This document shows positions 14,401 through 30,400 of a stretch of 64,000 bases of DNA, piece by piece; within the stretch, counting starts at the first letter, position 1, and every line of letters begins with the position of its first letter. The position numbers and the translations under genes are program-made. Source of the stretch: Liolophura sinensis (taxonomy: Eukaryota > Mollusca > Polyplacophora > Chitonida > Chitonidae); NCBI RefSeq assembly GCF_032854445.1, contig NC_088301.1, forward strand, positions 36,259,187-36,323,186. Reading direction: 5' to 3'. A model generated the notes under the pieces. The model saw only the letters and a list, made by a program, of their open reading frames with translations, did not search any database and was not told where the DNA came from.

Positions 14401-17400
14401 TTGACCAACTACAATAAAAGGCACAAGGAATTAATTGTTTATTTGATTTCGGTTTTTACTCCATAGCCAAGAATATCTCAGTTTAATGATGACATATAGC
14501 AAATGGTACTTGAATATTGGAAGCAAAGTTTTCAGTGCTCTTCTCATTTTTAATTTCACTAATTACTTTATCATTAAAGAGATTATGCCTCCTGACTGTG
14601 TCAAGGACCTTTTAAAACTGATTTTAACAAAATCCCTTTTTCATATTTGTATACAGGTGTAAGTATATAATGATCAAAAAAGCAAAAAGTCATTGTTTTA
14701 CTGGTGGTTTCTAATCTCAACTTTTCCTAAATTTTTGACCTTACCCATAAAGTAAGAGCAGAGCCAACAAGCATGGGAAGTTGGTAGGTGATACGTATGA
14801 CTGTTCATTAAAGGCCAAGAAGATGAAGACACAAAGTGTAGCTGGCACCAGATAATTTACCTGGAAGAATACGTAATCATAATACATTTCCTTACATGTC
14901 AGTCATCAGTAATAGTATTTCATTCAGATTACATGTACTCTATCCCATTCATACACAACAGGCTTTAATAAAGTCTGTTACTTAACATGGAAAATAATGA
15001 AGTGTGTAGCCTGAAGCACATTACTACTATTATAGTAACAATAACAAAAATAACCAATAATACCTCATGGATACCTGTCCATGGACCATTTGGTCAGTAT
15101 CCAGCCAAATCATATCTTGTTTTGGGGGAATGGCCAATCCATGTAATCCAAGCATCATGTAGTTTCACAAAAAATTGCAAAAAATTTCCTTGTTTTCTGT
15201 GTTTGATTTGGAGTCAAATGACAACTTTTATTCAGACAAAGAAGAGGGCTTCAAAGGGAGATAACAGCCAGAGGCAAGCTTCATACAATAAGGTGAATTA
15301 ATTGTGTCATTCAGTCAATATAGCAAAATATTTTATGGAGCAGCCAGATGGTATTAATATAGACACTCTAAAATCAGGTATAATATTGCAAAATTATTGG
15401 TCTTGCAAGACTGAAGTACAACTACAGGGTGAGATAAGTCCAAAATGTAACACAGAAACACATAATATTGCACACTATTAAGAATCTGTCTATGTCTCAC
15501 CATATCCCAGGCAAAGTTGGCCACCCAATAGATGGTGGGGTTCACGCCACTCACAAACTGAAGATGCTTAGAATTGGACACCCTCTCTTGTATCAGGAAT
15601 AGCACAAAACTGGCTGGGATGAAACTCATGGCAAATATCACACAGATTGCAACAACCAAGTCCTTCCCACTGTTCTCCCTGGGAAAAAAGAGGCATAGAT
15701 CAGTAAAGTAGACCTCGGGTACATCTAAGTAGGTCACGTCAGAATTCTTTTCCCTGTACACAAGTTACAGATTCAGTATTAATGTGTACATTACTGAGAA
15801 TTAAATAAGTATTTAGCATTTTGATCCAAAGCTGAAATACTCTGAAATTTGTCAACCATATAAATTGGTAGTTAAAGGTCAGCTTAGTAACAGGTTGGCT
15901 GCAGAGAGACCAACACTTCAGATGAATCAGCCAGGAAATGCACTTATCCAACATTCACAACACTGATGTGGAGCCTCCGTGGTAATGGTTATCATGCTAG
16001 TGCAGCACAATGATCTAGGAGACTATTATCAATGTGATCGCTGTGAGTTCAAATCAAGCTTCCTTTCTTGTACATTGGAAGGTCTGTCAGCAACCTGCAG
16101 ATAGTTGTGGATTTCCCCTGGTCTCTGCCTGGTTTCCTGCCACCATAATGTTAACTATCTTCATATAAGTGAAATATTTTTGAGTAAAGCGTAAAACATG
16201 AATCAATTATATAAAATAAATATATCAAAATGCTGAAGATAAAATAACCTAGCATGACACTCCAACATATATAAGTTGGAATTAACCACTTCCACTTTTG
16301 GCATAGATGCTCTATTGTGCTGTTATGCAGATGCCTTACATCTGGTCATCAAATTGCTGCCTTGTGAAGTTCATAGGGTGGTTAACTGTGGTGATGCCAT
16401 AGTCAGAAGGGTCCTTCCCAGCAGGAAGCTGGCTCCTCAAAATGATGTTGTTCATCACATTCATATATGATACCAGAGCAGTCCAGCCTTTGTTGTTGAA
16501 CCATACCTATGTGGAAAATATTTCAAGGTATTTATGACTTATTCTTCTGGTATTATTTATATTATTTAAATTGTACAAACACACAAGCTCTCCTTAGTGG
16601 GCAGCCAGGACTGTACATAAAGTCTTAACCTCTTTATCTGTGAAATAAAAAAAAACACACTTTAAATATACAGAATATGGTGAAATGAACTTCAAATGTG
16701 ATAGAAAATGCTTGCATTTGAAGTTGTTTGTTATGCCGTCAATATGTAGTTGGCAGCGAGTGCACAACATATATACATGTACGTCTACTTGAAATGAAAA
16801 AATATGTCAGTATGAGATCATACAGAGGCAAAAATATTCTTGATATGACAAAGAAGAATAAAACCTTCCCGAACAAAACAGTAACAGCAACAATGCCGTT
16901 CTCCCAAAGAATTCATCATCATAGATGAAGACATGCAAACTTTCAAGAAATAAAATACTGTAACTTCCTAAATATTTGACGACTCCTTGATGTACAGAAG
17001 CTCTATCCTGACCTTACCTTTGCTATATTCCTGACTTCCAGATCTTCAAAGAAGGTTTCCAGATCTTCCCAGAACTGATGATCCTGGTCGATTACTACAC
17101 TACCATTGTTTGCCGCTTTTGTCAGACGATCTAGCCAATATTTGAGCTGTGTGCTGTTTAGACGCGCTGAGCGATTAATGTCACCAAAACTGAAGCCTCC
17201 ATACCTGTTCAAACACACAAAGACTTTCAGTGACGTATAATTTTATTACATTTCACATAATACATATGTAACATTAAAATAATCTAAAAATATTTCAGAA
17301 AGTCATTGCTCCATGTAAAACATCTCTGAAAACACTTCACACAAGATCAATTGAAATTTGTTATTAAAGCACTATAAACAACAAGTCAGGAAATTTACTT

Positions 17401-20400
17401 ATCTTGTGTGATTCTTTCTATTTATTTAGGGGCCTCCATGGAGCCTCTCACCAATGCGGTCGCTGTGAGTTCAAGTCCAGCTTATGCTGGCTTCCTCTCC
17501 GACCATACGTGGGATGGTCTGTCAGCAACCTGCAGATGGTCGTGGGTTTCCCCCGGGCTCTGCCCGGTTTCCACCCACCATAATGCTGGCCGCCGTCATA
17601 TGAGTGAAATATTCTTGAGTACGGCGTACAAAACCAATCAAATAAATAAATTTTATAAAATAAATAAAATTCTATTTATTTAACGTCAATGATAACCATC
17701 CATACCATTACCATAGTCAAATTTATTTTGTATGGCTTGATATATAAAAGGTTCAATGATTTACCGCTTCTTTATGTAAGGTTGCATCTTCTTAACAAGC
17801 CAGTCACTGATATTTCTACCAGTCATGTTGTAGAGGTAGTCAGTTGACGTTAACCGTTTAACTGGTGGGGGAGGTATGTCTGTAATGCAGGGCACATGAA
17901 GAAAAATAATCAATAACACTTACTATACCTATTTATCAACAAATTAATACACGACTGTTTAATTTAGCCACAAAAATGTGAGCCTTGATGAACAAAGACT
18001 AATTAAAAGAGAAACATCTATATATTTGACAGAATGTCACAATCACTGAGTACCAGGTAAAAATAGACAATAGATCTCCACAACTTTTAGAGATTCAGAC
18101 TTTATTTACAATATTCCAGCACTTAATTAAGACATCACTGAAGTAATGTCACCATTTAATATACTCAGGGGGCTGGCCTGCTTTCCTCACTCAGTTATAA
18201 CAATTCACCAAGGAGTTTCTTAACGCACATGTTTTGCCAATAGTTTTTCGCATGTAACTCAAAGTACATTTACCCTAATCCCTCAACCATTTAACATATT
18301 AAAGAGCAACTTTCAGTGCAATTTAATATGCACATTTATGATTAGATTTTGGAGATAAAACTACACTGCCTAAAAAACAAAGTAGTTGAAATTAAAAAGT
18401 ATAATTTTATCAGTCTATAAAGAATAAGACCTTCAGAAGATGTTTAAATAAACACCTTGCAAAAGTGTGACAAGTTTAAGAACTAAACTGTATTTTGTGC
18501 TCCTGTTCTCCTACCTGGACATTCCTGCCAGCCAGTGGAGCAGTCACATTTGGGTAAAGGCTGAGAAGCATTTGTTGGGGAATCAATCCATGCAGATTCC
18601 CTTGAGGGTTCACACCTGTAACCACTGAAACACAAAGGATACGCACTGAGGACACAAGGTAAGCCCAGTCAACACATGGTTTTCAGTCTCACAGGTTGCA
18701 GCACCTCTGTCCAGATTATTGTAACAAAATTCTTATATTCCTCAGCAGATTCCTAATAACACTTGCAAAAAAAAAAAAATGCACAAAATGAACAATGAAT
18801 GGTTGAAACCTGAGTAATTTAAGCAATATGCACTTACTCAATCTGATAAATGCCTGGGTTGAGACATCTGTTTCCTACCCCAGGCTTGGAGAGTAAAGTG
18901 TCTTCAAAACCATCTGCCAATGTTGTACCAGGGGCATCGTTACTGAAAAAAAACCAAAGCTAGTAAGTTCCTGCATTATTTTTTTTAACTGCTACTCCCC
19001 ATCAATAATATAGCATGAACAGCATGTCTTAAAGATGAATAGGATTAACCTAAGCCCTAATTACCTTCAGAATGTAGCAAACTTTGAGTGAGTACTTTCA
19101 AACATATATCAGTGTACAACCATTTTTACTGTCATCTGTTTTGTTTCTTGGTGATGAGTGGGGAATTCCCATATCTTAAATATACATGTACTTGAATCCA
19201 TCAATCGTTTTTACAAGACCTCTGAATAATACCTGACTTACTTTTAGCAGAAATAAAAGATAAGGAACATGCCTTGTAATTGATCATCGGTCAAAACGTT
19301 AAGCAAATATTTAAAAAAAAACTGTACTTACACAGACAGTTTTATTATAATTTTTTTGTTTCTAAGAAAATGATACCAGATATATGGTACATGTATATAT
19401 GGTTCCCCTAGTTTCCCATGACATACCTGTAGAACATGTAGAGATGAGGGTCAGGTCCAGTTGGGGTGTAGAGCCAGGGGTGCAGCTCTAGAGGAGGCTC
19501 CTCTGTGACAGGGGGTATCAGCAGCGCAAAGAGCATGGCCAAACACACAAAGGCTGCTGGCAAGATGATCTGTGCACAAGTGCGTTCATAGGTAAGAAAA
19601 CAGTATATTTATATACGCAGAAACCTGGCATCTATGAATATACTGTATTCGTAAAGAAGGCCGGCACCTTGAATGCTATGTGCTTCATGTGAATAGAAAG
19701 TATTTTGAGATAATCAGATATTCTTCTGAGTTCTCTTCACTCTCTTTCCCTGAATACATAATACAGAGCTGGCTAAGATAACAGAAGTATGATCACTTTT
19801 ATTTATATAATTCGTTGAGCATATTCCATTATTTAACACAAGTCTTATTCCATTTAACAAAATCCTACAACAATGCACAATGAAATTTCACTATAAGTTC
19901 AAACCTCAGAGATAAATCCTTTTTTACTGCGTCTGACATGGTGGAATCGCTTGATGAAGAGAGCCAAGAATTGCCTACGTTTAAGTGCCCAGCCAGATAC
20001 CTGAGTCTTCCCAGCCCCTTCAAACCCTACAGGGCCCTCCTCGGGAACAGAAGCCACAGACTCTGTGAGACAGAAAAACAAAAACAATGTGTTACGACAG
20101 GATCAGCTGAATGGTGAAATCTCCTTTGTGGCTTCCAACTGACTTTGGTGTATGTTTGCAATGACTGATCAATTTTGGTACCTTGGTTAAATAAACACAA
20201 AAACATCCACACACAGTACATAGTTTTTGTTTGCCTTTTCACCTACCCAAATTCTTCTCATTTTTAGGACAGACATTTGAAATGCTGAAATCAAAGAATT
20301 ACATTTCTTCCCCAGTTTTTTGGAAAGTAAAGATATGAGTGTGTTGTTTATTAGATGGACAAACCATGTAAAAAATATTCCTGCTACAACTGTATGTATA

Positions 20401-21422
20401 TTGGCTAAACGACAGACCCAAAAATTAGAAGAATTTGGTATTTTGCCACCCATTTAGTCACTGTTTGTACTGTTCATTTCATTTAATCTGAAGGCATTTT
20501 TAAATTACAATTACCATAAAATCATAATAATGAATGAGGTTAAGCTTCATATTTTGTTTTTTCTTCTTGTTTTTTTTTTTTTTTTGGACATGGAGACATT
20601 GGCTACAAAGGGCAGACCAGACCAGGGATCCCAAACATTAGAAGGAATGTCTGCCACTCTATTAATGACTGATTGCGCTGTTCATTTCTTTTCAACTGAA
20701 GGTCTTTTGAAGAACAAATACCATAAAATCCTAATAATGAACAATGTTAAGCTTAATATTTTGTTTTTTGCCGGGTTTTTTTTCTTTGAACACTTCATGC
20801 CATACATATTTGTAGTCTGTGAAGAAAAGAGGCAAAATCAGGGTGAAACAGCATGTCACAATGTGAAGATGAGAACATAAAAGGCAAAGAGAGTTAAATC
20901 GTTGACTTTGGACAGACTGTAATTCTTCAACCTTCTTCACAGTTATTTCGAAGATATAAATGTACACCTATCTAGAAAAATAATGTAAATTTGAGCATAA
21001 AAAGTTCTCTTTTATTTGATAAATATCTCTTTTAGACATCTGCCTTTCATCTTTCATCTGACTATATAATGTGACAAACAGGTGAAGAATTGAAGTATGC
21101 CAGAATACAGACCCACAACATCGAAAGCAAATCTCTACACGCACTAACACATTTAACTGATTCTTAACATTTCATCGAATTCTGATTTCCTATTACTGTT
21201 ATGGATTAAAGAGCCGCTAGCATTACAATCACAGCTCAACACAAATATTACCCTGACCAGTATTTCTTGTTGCAATAAGCAGCTTTAGTTACTCTGTCTG
21301 TCTGTCTGTCTGTCTGTCAGTCAGTCAGTCAGTCAGTCAGTAGGTTTGTCAGTCTGTAAACTTTTTAGTATTATATTTTTTAATGCGGGCCATTCACTGT
21401 GGAACATCAGGTACATATATTA

Positions 21423-21487
<65 letters not shown>

Positions 21488-24400
21488 CATGTTACATATA
21501 ACCTGTTCCACACCACACGTAAAACATGAAAGGAAAAGCTTCTCTACTATAGGGCACTATCTGCTAGAACATCATTTCTGGTCTAGATCACTGGATTTTG
21601 ACTTATCACTGAATTCAATGATGAGTCAAAACAAATTAATACATGTACCTAACATTGTTATGTGAACAACTGCCGTCTGCTTCTAAATTTAGCTTGCCAC
21701 TGTTTACATATGCTGAGTTCAGGGCCTGATGTCTGCCTCTGCCTTAGAATGTTCCAGAATACGCTCAGTTCGGGGCCTGTTTGTTTACAACAAGTGTTCA
21801 GGAATTTTCTTATTCTAGAAAATTCCACCAGTCTATATAAGACCTATGAAAGCAGGTCAAAAGAGGAGAAAGGACAATTATTGAGAGTTTTGGATGCTTT
21901 TGCTGTGTGTTACTTTAGTAGGCCTTTTGTGCTGAATTTTGGTGTCTTTATAGCCTCTGGCTTTGTTATATCATATCTCCACCGAGCACTTGTTCAGTCT
22001 GAACTTGTATATTTAATTTGTGCTCTTGTGTACACAGTGCTTATTAGTGCATGGACCCTGTCTGTGGAATTTTGTGTATATTTTGTCATACACTCAGTTA
22101 TACTGTGGATTTTCCCTCTTATGAATATTGCCTCTGTGCATTTATGCCTGTGTAGTTTTCAGCATTGTGGAATATATGTGTCCATTTGGAATTGATACCG
22201 TTGTACATGTAAGTACTTTAGTACTTGTATAGATATTGCTATCCTTCTTGTTAAACTTAAGTACTTTAGTATTTGTATCTGTTAAGTCTTGTTATCTGTC
22301 CTTGTTAAACCTAATAAATTGTTGAAAAATAAAATCTGCTGGTTTTGGTTACTTTTTTGTGCGGCTAAACTGTCATGTATTTCGAACAAGCCATCTCTTT
22401 ATAATACAGACAGTTTGGGTCGTAACAACATGCAGAGAAATTACAGAAGTGGCACTGTAAAGTCCATGCATAAGGCTGCAACAGAACCTGTAGGCATGTG
22501 TTCATGCGATAAACAGGCCCTACGAGGAAATTTTCTGCAAATCAGACATCAAAGCTATGAGCATCAAGAGCACAACAGATATATGACACAGTGTGACTGC
22601 TAAAAATATGAATGAAATGCCTTAAGAACTATACCTGCAGCCTTCTTCAGTTTTGCTTGCAATAATAAATCCAATAAAAACAATCAAGAAAACCATTCTA
22701 TCCATGTGCACATACCCAACAATGCTTTAGTCATGAATAACCATAGATCAAGAAACACATACATGTCCTCATCCAGATATACATGCTTAACAAATGCAAA
22801 TAACACAAGATTTTGGTGTCTTCATGGATAAACCCGGTTGTTTGTATCCTATTTGGATACACCCCTTTCATATGTACTCCGCCCAGCACATCAAATAAAT
22901 ATGGCTTAACATTATGTAGCTATAAACACACTAGTACATCAATACCAGATAATAAAAAATCAACAACAGATTTCTACTTTGAAAAGTATCAAAATGTATT
23001 TCATCTAAAATACATGAATCTGGAAATTACTGTGGACATCCTGTTAATATAGGTCACATGAATGCAAATGTTTGAAAGATCAAACCTCACTATTCTTCCC
23101 AGATGTATTTATTCCTTCAAAATTTTCTTGCCATCCTTCCCATTCTTCTCTACCAATATCTCATTATTTACCTAGTTTTAGCTATTCTCATGAAGTCAGT
23201 AATGTGTGTCATTTTATTTCTTACCCTATCAAGCGTAGCCTTATGTAGTCACATTTAAATTCTGATTTTGAAAACACCACATCTTTTAAAATCAGAAACA
23301 AAATTTACGTTCTTATATTGGCCTATTCATTGATTCCATTTAACTTTCATCAACATTCCTAGGTAATCATAAGCATCGCTGTTAAATCAAATCAGCAGTT
23401 GATAACCTCTAAATGGAAGGTCTGAAGCCAAGCAACTGAATACTGTTAACCCCATGCACAGAAGTTGGAAAGGAGAAGGGGCCGATGCAAACCTTGCAGG
23501 TTTTCAATGAAAATTTACATACCACATGAGGAAGATATGAGTGGAATATCATCTGAAAAGAAGCTTTCATAGGTATTGAACAGAATACGACAGTTTTCCA
23601 TTAAGAATGGGCTAGAGATATTGAGAATAGTGTTGTGTATTGCTTAAATCAAGTGCAATGATGAAAAAAAAGATCCAAATTAAACCTTGTATCATTTTCA
23701 CACCCTGGATCAGCTTTAAAAAAATTAATTCAGGTATATGTAAATGTGGCCCCCGAATAGGAAAACTGGCTTGCTGTGGTGTGATTCAGGGGCAAATGTA
23801 GGCCAATAAATGATGTTATGTCAATGATGCTAAGATAACTTGTGACTCACATGATAACACTGAAAAACACTGGTCGACAATGGACTTCATAACTGGATAA
23901 AGAATTTACCGTAATTCACAGTAAAGTATGTTTTATCCTAGAATCGCGATGAAAGACACTAAGGCCATAAAAAAATTAATTAAATGTTTCTCAGACACTG
24001 GCACCCGATCATGTCACCCCCTGTTCGACTCCCACTCATTTTGCGACCCGCCCTTCATGACTTTTTACAGTACCTACCTAAAAAATTATATAAATCGAGC
24101 AAATGAATGAGCAAAATAAAGAGATTCTTTCATTGTTTGCATTTGTCAAAGTGATTTCGCCAAAGGTGCCGCTCTACACTATTTTTTACAAAGCATGCTT
24201 CTCCGTAGTTACACTTCCTGGCTACGATGCGCAGTGCATCAGCGCATGCACTGGTCAGTGTTAAAACCTGGATCATCCAATTCACGAAAAACGGGTTTTA
24301 AAACGAATAAATATCGGATGTCTGCCCTTTCTTATTTTATTTTTCACAAGACAGATATCTTTCAAAGATGAGAAAATGAAAAAAGATCTTCGCGAGTATT

Positions 24401-27400
24401 TTCTTTCAAAAGACTGACATCCTTAAGGTAAAAAAAATAATACATTTGTAAAATCCTTGGTAAGCCAGTTTCCAGTTATGATTTTGGCAAATTTGGCCTA
24501 AAACTTGCTCAGAGTTCAGTTCTGTCAAGTCTTCCTATCACATGGAAGTTGTTCTGACAATAAGTTCCATACAAACTCCTTGACATTTATTTTCTTAGCA
24601 TTGCATCATTCATCCTGCTTTGTCTCAGTCTTCATGCCCTACCTCATGTTCAATTCTACCTCCACATGGACATAAAGATTGGCATATTCACAAAATTTAC
24701 TGGAGTTTGAGTTGTTCAGTTCAGATACAAGGAAATAAAGTATTTTTAGAACCTATCGATACTGAATAAAGTTTGTACAATCAATTGTGTATCAATTATT
24801 AATAAAAATAAAATAAAAAAGGAGCCGGTAATGTAGCACCAAAAAAAAAAATAAATAAATAAATAAAAAAACGCTCACCCACTTAAAAAAAAGTGTCTCA
24901 GAAACATTTAATTAATTTTTAATGGCCTAACTTCACAGATTTTATGAACAGTTATATATAAATATAGGTAATATTATGGTATCATCGTAAAGTTACCAGT
25001 GCCAAATCATGATGTAAAATGCAATAGATTAACTAGACTATGACAAATCAAATCAGAAAACACACCTGTGTCTAGCTCATCATCAGTGGTCAGCATCTGG
25101 ACATCCCCCTGTGGTTTATTGCGGCCGAAGAATCCTCGACATTTACTTCTGAAACTGAGACGAGTGACTGGACGAGGAATTTTCCCACCTAAGAAAGAAA
25201 AGGTGTATTGCGATATTTATTTATGTATTGACACCTTGATACTGAAACCCTTGCTCAAGATGACGTCACTCAATCAAAACACAAAAAGATTTTAACTGGA
25301 GATCAATATAGCCATGGCAATTTTGGTATAATACACATTTATTTGTGTCTAAATATTCCTGGACCAGAGAGAGAGCAAGCTTTGTTTGCATTTAAAAGGA
25401 ATACACCATGAACATAATTACAGCTTGTTGCAGGGAATACAGCCCTTCATACTTTACTCCAATTATGTACACAAAGGGGTAATTATTGTAGGAGTACGTT
25501 CATCATAAGGAGTCAAAAGGTCCATTTCTAAAGCTCAGCATGCATGTGGACCTCAACACCCAACTCAACTCAACCTGACTCAATCCATTATCCTGCATCT
25601 GACAAAATACTCCACTTTTCATTGGACAACAACGGTCACGTGTGGTTCAGATATTTTCTCGAATCCTGTAGGCTACGTCAAATGTTTGATGAGAAGGTTA
25701 TTTCCCTTTGTTGGGTCCAACGACAGTTACACCTATACATCAGTCTTCTGCACTGAATTGATAGGTGCTGACGCCTCGCCCCCTATGAGGATTATTGACA
25801 CCATATATTCGTGTATCCTATCACTGAGTAACTATGCTATCAGCATATATCATCATATGGCTATCAGTATCTGGGATCAACTGTGTATGACCAGTAGAGT
25901 CGGGTCTTTAGCTCTCATGTATTCTGAGCCTTAAGCATTCCACATTAATTCACCTTCGATGTAGTTCTCCAAATTTTCTCTGCTCTTCTCGTCTTGATCA
26001 ACTCCATCGTTTCCAGATTCATCAGCTACTTTCAGGAACACCTGAAATAGAAACCATTTAAACATACATGTAATGTCATTTTACAAAGCTAAGTATTCCA
26101 CATTAAACTGAAGTCTATTCACAGCAGAGCAACACATGCGCTTCACAATTCAATAAATTAATTGTCTGCCCCCAATCCTGTACTGCCAAATGTCCTCAAA
26201 AGTGATTCATATCAAAAACTAGAATCTGTAGAAACAATTTCTAAGTGCATATACTGATAGCACAATATGAAAACTAGTCTATATAGAAAAGTGACTGGCT
26301 CTTTAAACAAAGCTTAATGAATTAAATTATTACATATTACATATTTTTCAAGGGTTCCACTTGTAGACTTTGGGTAATCTGTTTAAACAAAATTTTAACC
26401 TTGCCTTGCATATGAATACAACCATGCAGGCAACTGATCAGAAACAGGCATTCATATTTCAATATCATCCAACTTTTACCTCTTCTAAACTGGTATCTGA
26501 CACGCCATAACTTGAGATTCCCAGGTCATCGTGACATTTCTCCAGAGCCAGAAACAGGTTGGTAAATCGGCCATCATGGGACCCTTCCTCAGGGAGCTGG
26601 AAGCAAAGTTCTGTGCCAACATTCTCTACCAAGTAGGCTTCTGATACATACTTCTGGATGAAAGCCGTAACTCGGGCAACAGAAAATCCTGGAAAGGATT
26701 ATGTATTTGAATATCATGTTGCTGTTTTTAGACACGGAAACATACATTATAATAGAACAATGGATTCTAGCAATTTCTACCTGTTTTCAGGTGATTTTTG
26801 GCAGTTTTTATTTTTCTGACCATTTTTGGTTTAAATAGATCACAGTAACAAGGTCTGAAATCACACTTTAAATGTGAAGATATATTCACTTGTCTATAAT
26901 TTGTAGACATAATTCTCAAAGCAAATAAAAATTCACATAAAACTAAAACAATATAATTTTGCTGTAAAAAGCTGTAGTGTAGGACCACAATTAAATCCAA
27001 TCTGTAATTTCAATTATAATCCAATTACAACGATTTTAAAAGATATTCTGTTGTTAAAAACAAAAATAAAAAAAGTGGCATGTCCTCACCTGGAATCATG
27101 GTGGCTCCCTCCGGTGGTGGGGTAGGAGGGTCAGAAGGGGGGTCACTGTCACTTCTGTCTGATTTCAACCCTTCAGCATAACCTTCATCTACTTCAGATA
27201 TGACCGGCTGTAGGATATAAGAAAGATAAAAATACCACTGCACCTGGTACAATCAACGGATACAATCAACTGACGAGAGATTACAGCAAGTCCTAGAGAC
27301 AAAGTTGTTTTCACGTAAAATGAGTTTTTCACTTTTACAGGCATGTGCATACCTGGACGTCCACTAATGTGCGCACACTGGCAGCTGTAGAAGGTCTGGA

Positions 27401-30400
27401 GTCAGGCTTTTCTGGACTACGTGAGCGGGGTGAATCATCCATGCTTTTGGTAAGTTCGCTCTCCTCTTGACTGTCATCACTCTTCACAACGGTCAGATAA
27501 TAACCACTGCCATAACGATTCTTCAGAAACAGGCTTGATCCACAGCACTTAAGCTTTCCTTGGGATATAATGGCAATTCTGTCTCCAAGCACATCAGCCT
27601 CGTCCATATGGTGGGTGGACAGAATGATGGTGCGTTCTGTGAAGGATAGTATCACGTCCACAGATAAACCAAGAATTATGCAAAACAATTATGTCAAATG
27701 AAAATTACCAACAGATCTATCAGACTGAAGAACATGATTATAGATATACAATCTTCTTTCTCTTTTTGTTTATTTATTTGCACTGTGTAATGTTAAACAC
27801 CATGCTCAAGAATTTATCACTGTACAACTGAAGTCTAATTTTAATAGAGAAGGGGAAACACGAATGCTCACACAAACCACCGGCTTTCACCAGGCACTTG
27901 GTGTACACTTTCCGTTTTTAAACAAGAGGTGGATTTAACCAACAACCTCATAAAAACCATTACTGTAACAGATGAGCCAGTATTAACCGAGCCCCAATTA
28001 CGTATGAAGTTTAGTTGTTCAGCAAATATAAATCTAAACAGGAAGTCATACTTTTTCTGAACTTCAGCAGAAGTTCCCAGATACTTCTCCTGGCATAAGG
28101 GTCCACGCCTGCAGTTGGTTCATCCAGAATGACGGTCCTGGACCCTCCCACAAATGCAATGGCTACAGACAGTTTCCTCTTCATTCCACCTTTGAGGTAA
28201 GAGAGGAAAAGAATGCTTCACTTACTGTTCTTTAAGTCACATGTTTGGAAACGTACATGGTTAACAGACCATCAATGATGTTTTTTTAAAAACTAAGATT
28301 ACTACATGTGGTATACATTGCTTATGGCCATCTTCAGGAATTGTGATGGCACCTGCAATGTATCATTACTGCCACTAGCCTCAGAACTTTCACATATGAA
28401 AATACTGTACCTTTCATAATAGCTTTTAAGTCATAATATGGAAATCGAACATGACAAGCTAAATGTACTGGTAGTTTTTAAGTAAGCTAATAGGCAGCTC
28501 ATAGTTCAATCAGTTTAATACTAAAAGTTACACAAATTATTTAAAGTTTAAAGAAACATGCACACTCAGTAATTAGAAATAAATTTTATATCGAGATAAG
28601 ACAGCTTATAAAGAGCTCTGCTCCTAACATTTCACACATTACCTGACAAAGACTTTGACAGTTCTGTTCTCTTGTTAAGCAATCCTACATCCTCTATCAT
28701 TTGTGGCATTTCAACTTTAACATCTTTTGATTTCATGCCTTTCAACCTGGCATAGAACCACAGATGTTCCTCCACTGTCAATCTGCAATTTAAAAAAATC
28801 ATGCATAAAAACAAAGAAGCATTTCTTAGACCTGAAAGCTGTCGCTTTTAGCTCAGGCTCATTAGCATCAAGAGCCTTTGGAAAATCCTAATGTTAATAA
28901 TAATGTGTCTGATCCATTTCTGGCTTACACCTATACCTAGATAACATTATGGACCAGAGGTCACAAAGCTGTGCATGCCGAAGAACAGTATGGAAATTTA
29001 ATCAGTAACTTTCTGAAAACCAGATATTTGTTACCCTCACAAGCAGATATCACAGACACCAATTCATAATAAAACTTTTTGAATATATTTTATGACTTTC
29101 ACATAAACATAAAATATCATGTTTTCAGCAACTCCTACATGCATTCAAAATAGTGACGACTGAACTGACCCATCAAAAAGTACATTGTGCTGTGGACACA
29201 TGCCAAGACTGTGTCTAATATCATCCATCTCAGACCGAATGTCTTTACCGTAGATATATGCTGTGCCATCTGTGGGAGGGAACAAACCTGTAAGTACTGA
29301 CCTGAAAAACAAAGGAAATGCATGGTTTTGAAACAATGTAATTTTTTGCAGCTGCACAAGATTAACATTGAGTTTATTACAGCATTTGGACAAAACCTTA
29401 TTTTCAGTTCACTTGTGTTTGAACATCAGGAACTGACTGATAATTAAAATAACCAGAATAACTGCAATTGCCAATCAAAATACTATATTAGCCTATTTGA
29501 AAAAAATATTTTTGCCCCTCAACAAAATACATTTAGTGGGTGAGGTTTTCATTCATGTGTAGTTCAGAAAGGTTCTATGCCATGACTTACATTGTAGTTG
29601 TCTTGCCTGCTCCATTGTGTCCAAGGAATGATGTGATCTGGCCTTCATAGAAGTTCATTGAGAGCCCATCTACAGCTACCTTTTTACCTGCACGGTACAC
29701 CTTCCTCAAGTTTCTTATAGCCACACCTAGCTCGTGGCCCACTGGTTCTCGCTCTATATTTCGAGAATCTGACAATTCAAGACAAAGCTGTACAATACTG
29801 TATATACAGATCATATTTTTTTTGACATTCTGTCAAGGAAGGGATAATAAAGGTTCTTATCTAAACTATAATTCCAAAACCCAAAATGTCACACATTTAC
29901 TGGCAAAAAGGTATTCTGGCAATTCTGTTACAAGCAGTTTGTCAGTAATACATTCTGGAGAAAAACTAGTTTCACTGTGTAAGGTAGTGTATCTCCAAAA
30001 TATATGTACCCTAAATGACCTCAAAATTTAGCGCACAAAGGTGCATCTTTAGAGACAAATAAATGTCCCAAAATATTCTTTTTGGTGCTGAAACTTACAA
30101 TTTTCCAATAGAATATCATCTCAGGTTCCAAGCAAACCTCAAAACACCTTTCTAAAATCAATAGAACTCCCCGAATCAGGAAAAGTAGGCAAGTTAGTCA
30201 TGGACAAAATTTGTGGTCATTTGTATATATACAAAACATTAGTATACATATGGCTTACCAGTGCCACTCAATTCATAGGCTGTATGGTCCAGGGTATAGC
30301 TCATTCCTGATGGACCAGTTCTCTCCACATGTTCTACATGTTTATTCCGTGTACCCATCCAATAAGACTTCTGGACTGGGAAATACCATTTTCTTGGAAT

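Larger units (their letters stand above)
20063..25065. other. Largest ABCA intron (5.0 kb) between coding exons 27 and 28
   Basis: No coding exon was found here. It holds an imperfect tandem duplication near 20.5-20.8 kb, a TCTG/TCAG tetranucleotide run, a TA dinucleotide run, solo LTR 2, and otherwise plain AT-rich sequence. Confidence 0.8.

Noticed and set aside
21662-22195. 177-codon plus-strand ORF
   Set aside because: It lies inside solo LTR 2, has a hydrophobic low-information composition and no recognisable domain; LTR borders, TATA and AATAAA explain the region better.
29135-29368. Alternative reading frame overlapping ABCA exon 20
   Set aside because: Only the frame with CPQHN continues in phase from exon 19 and into exon 21.
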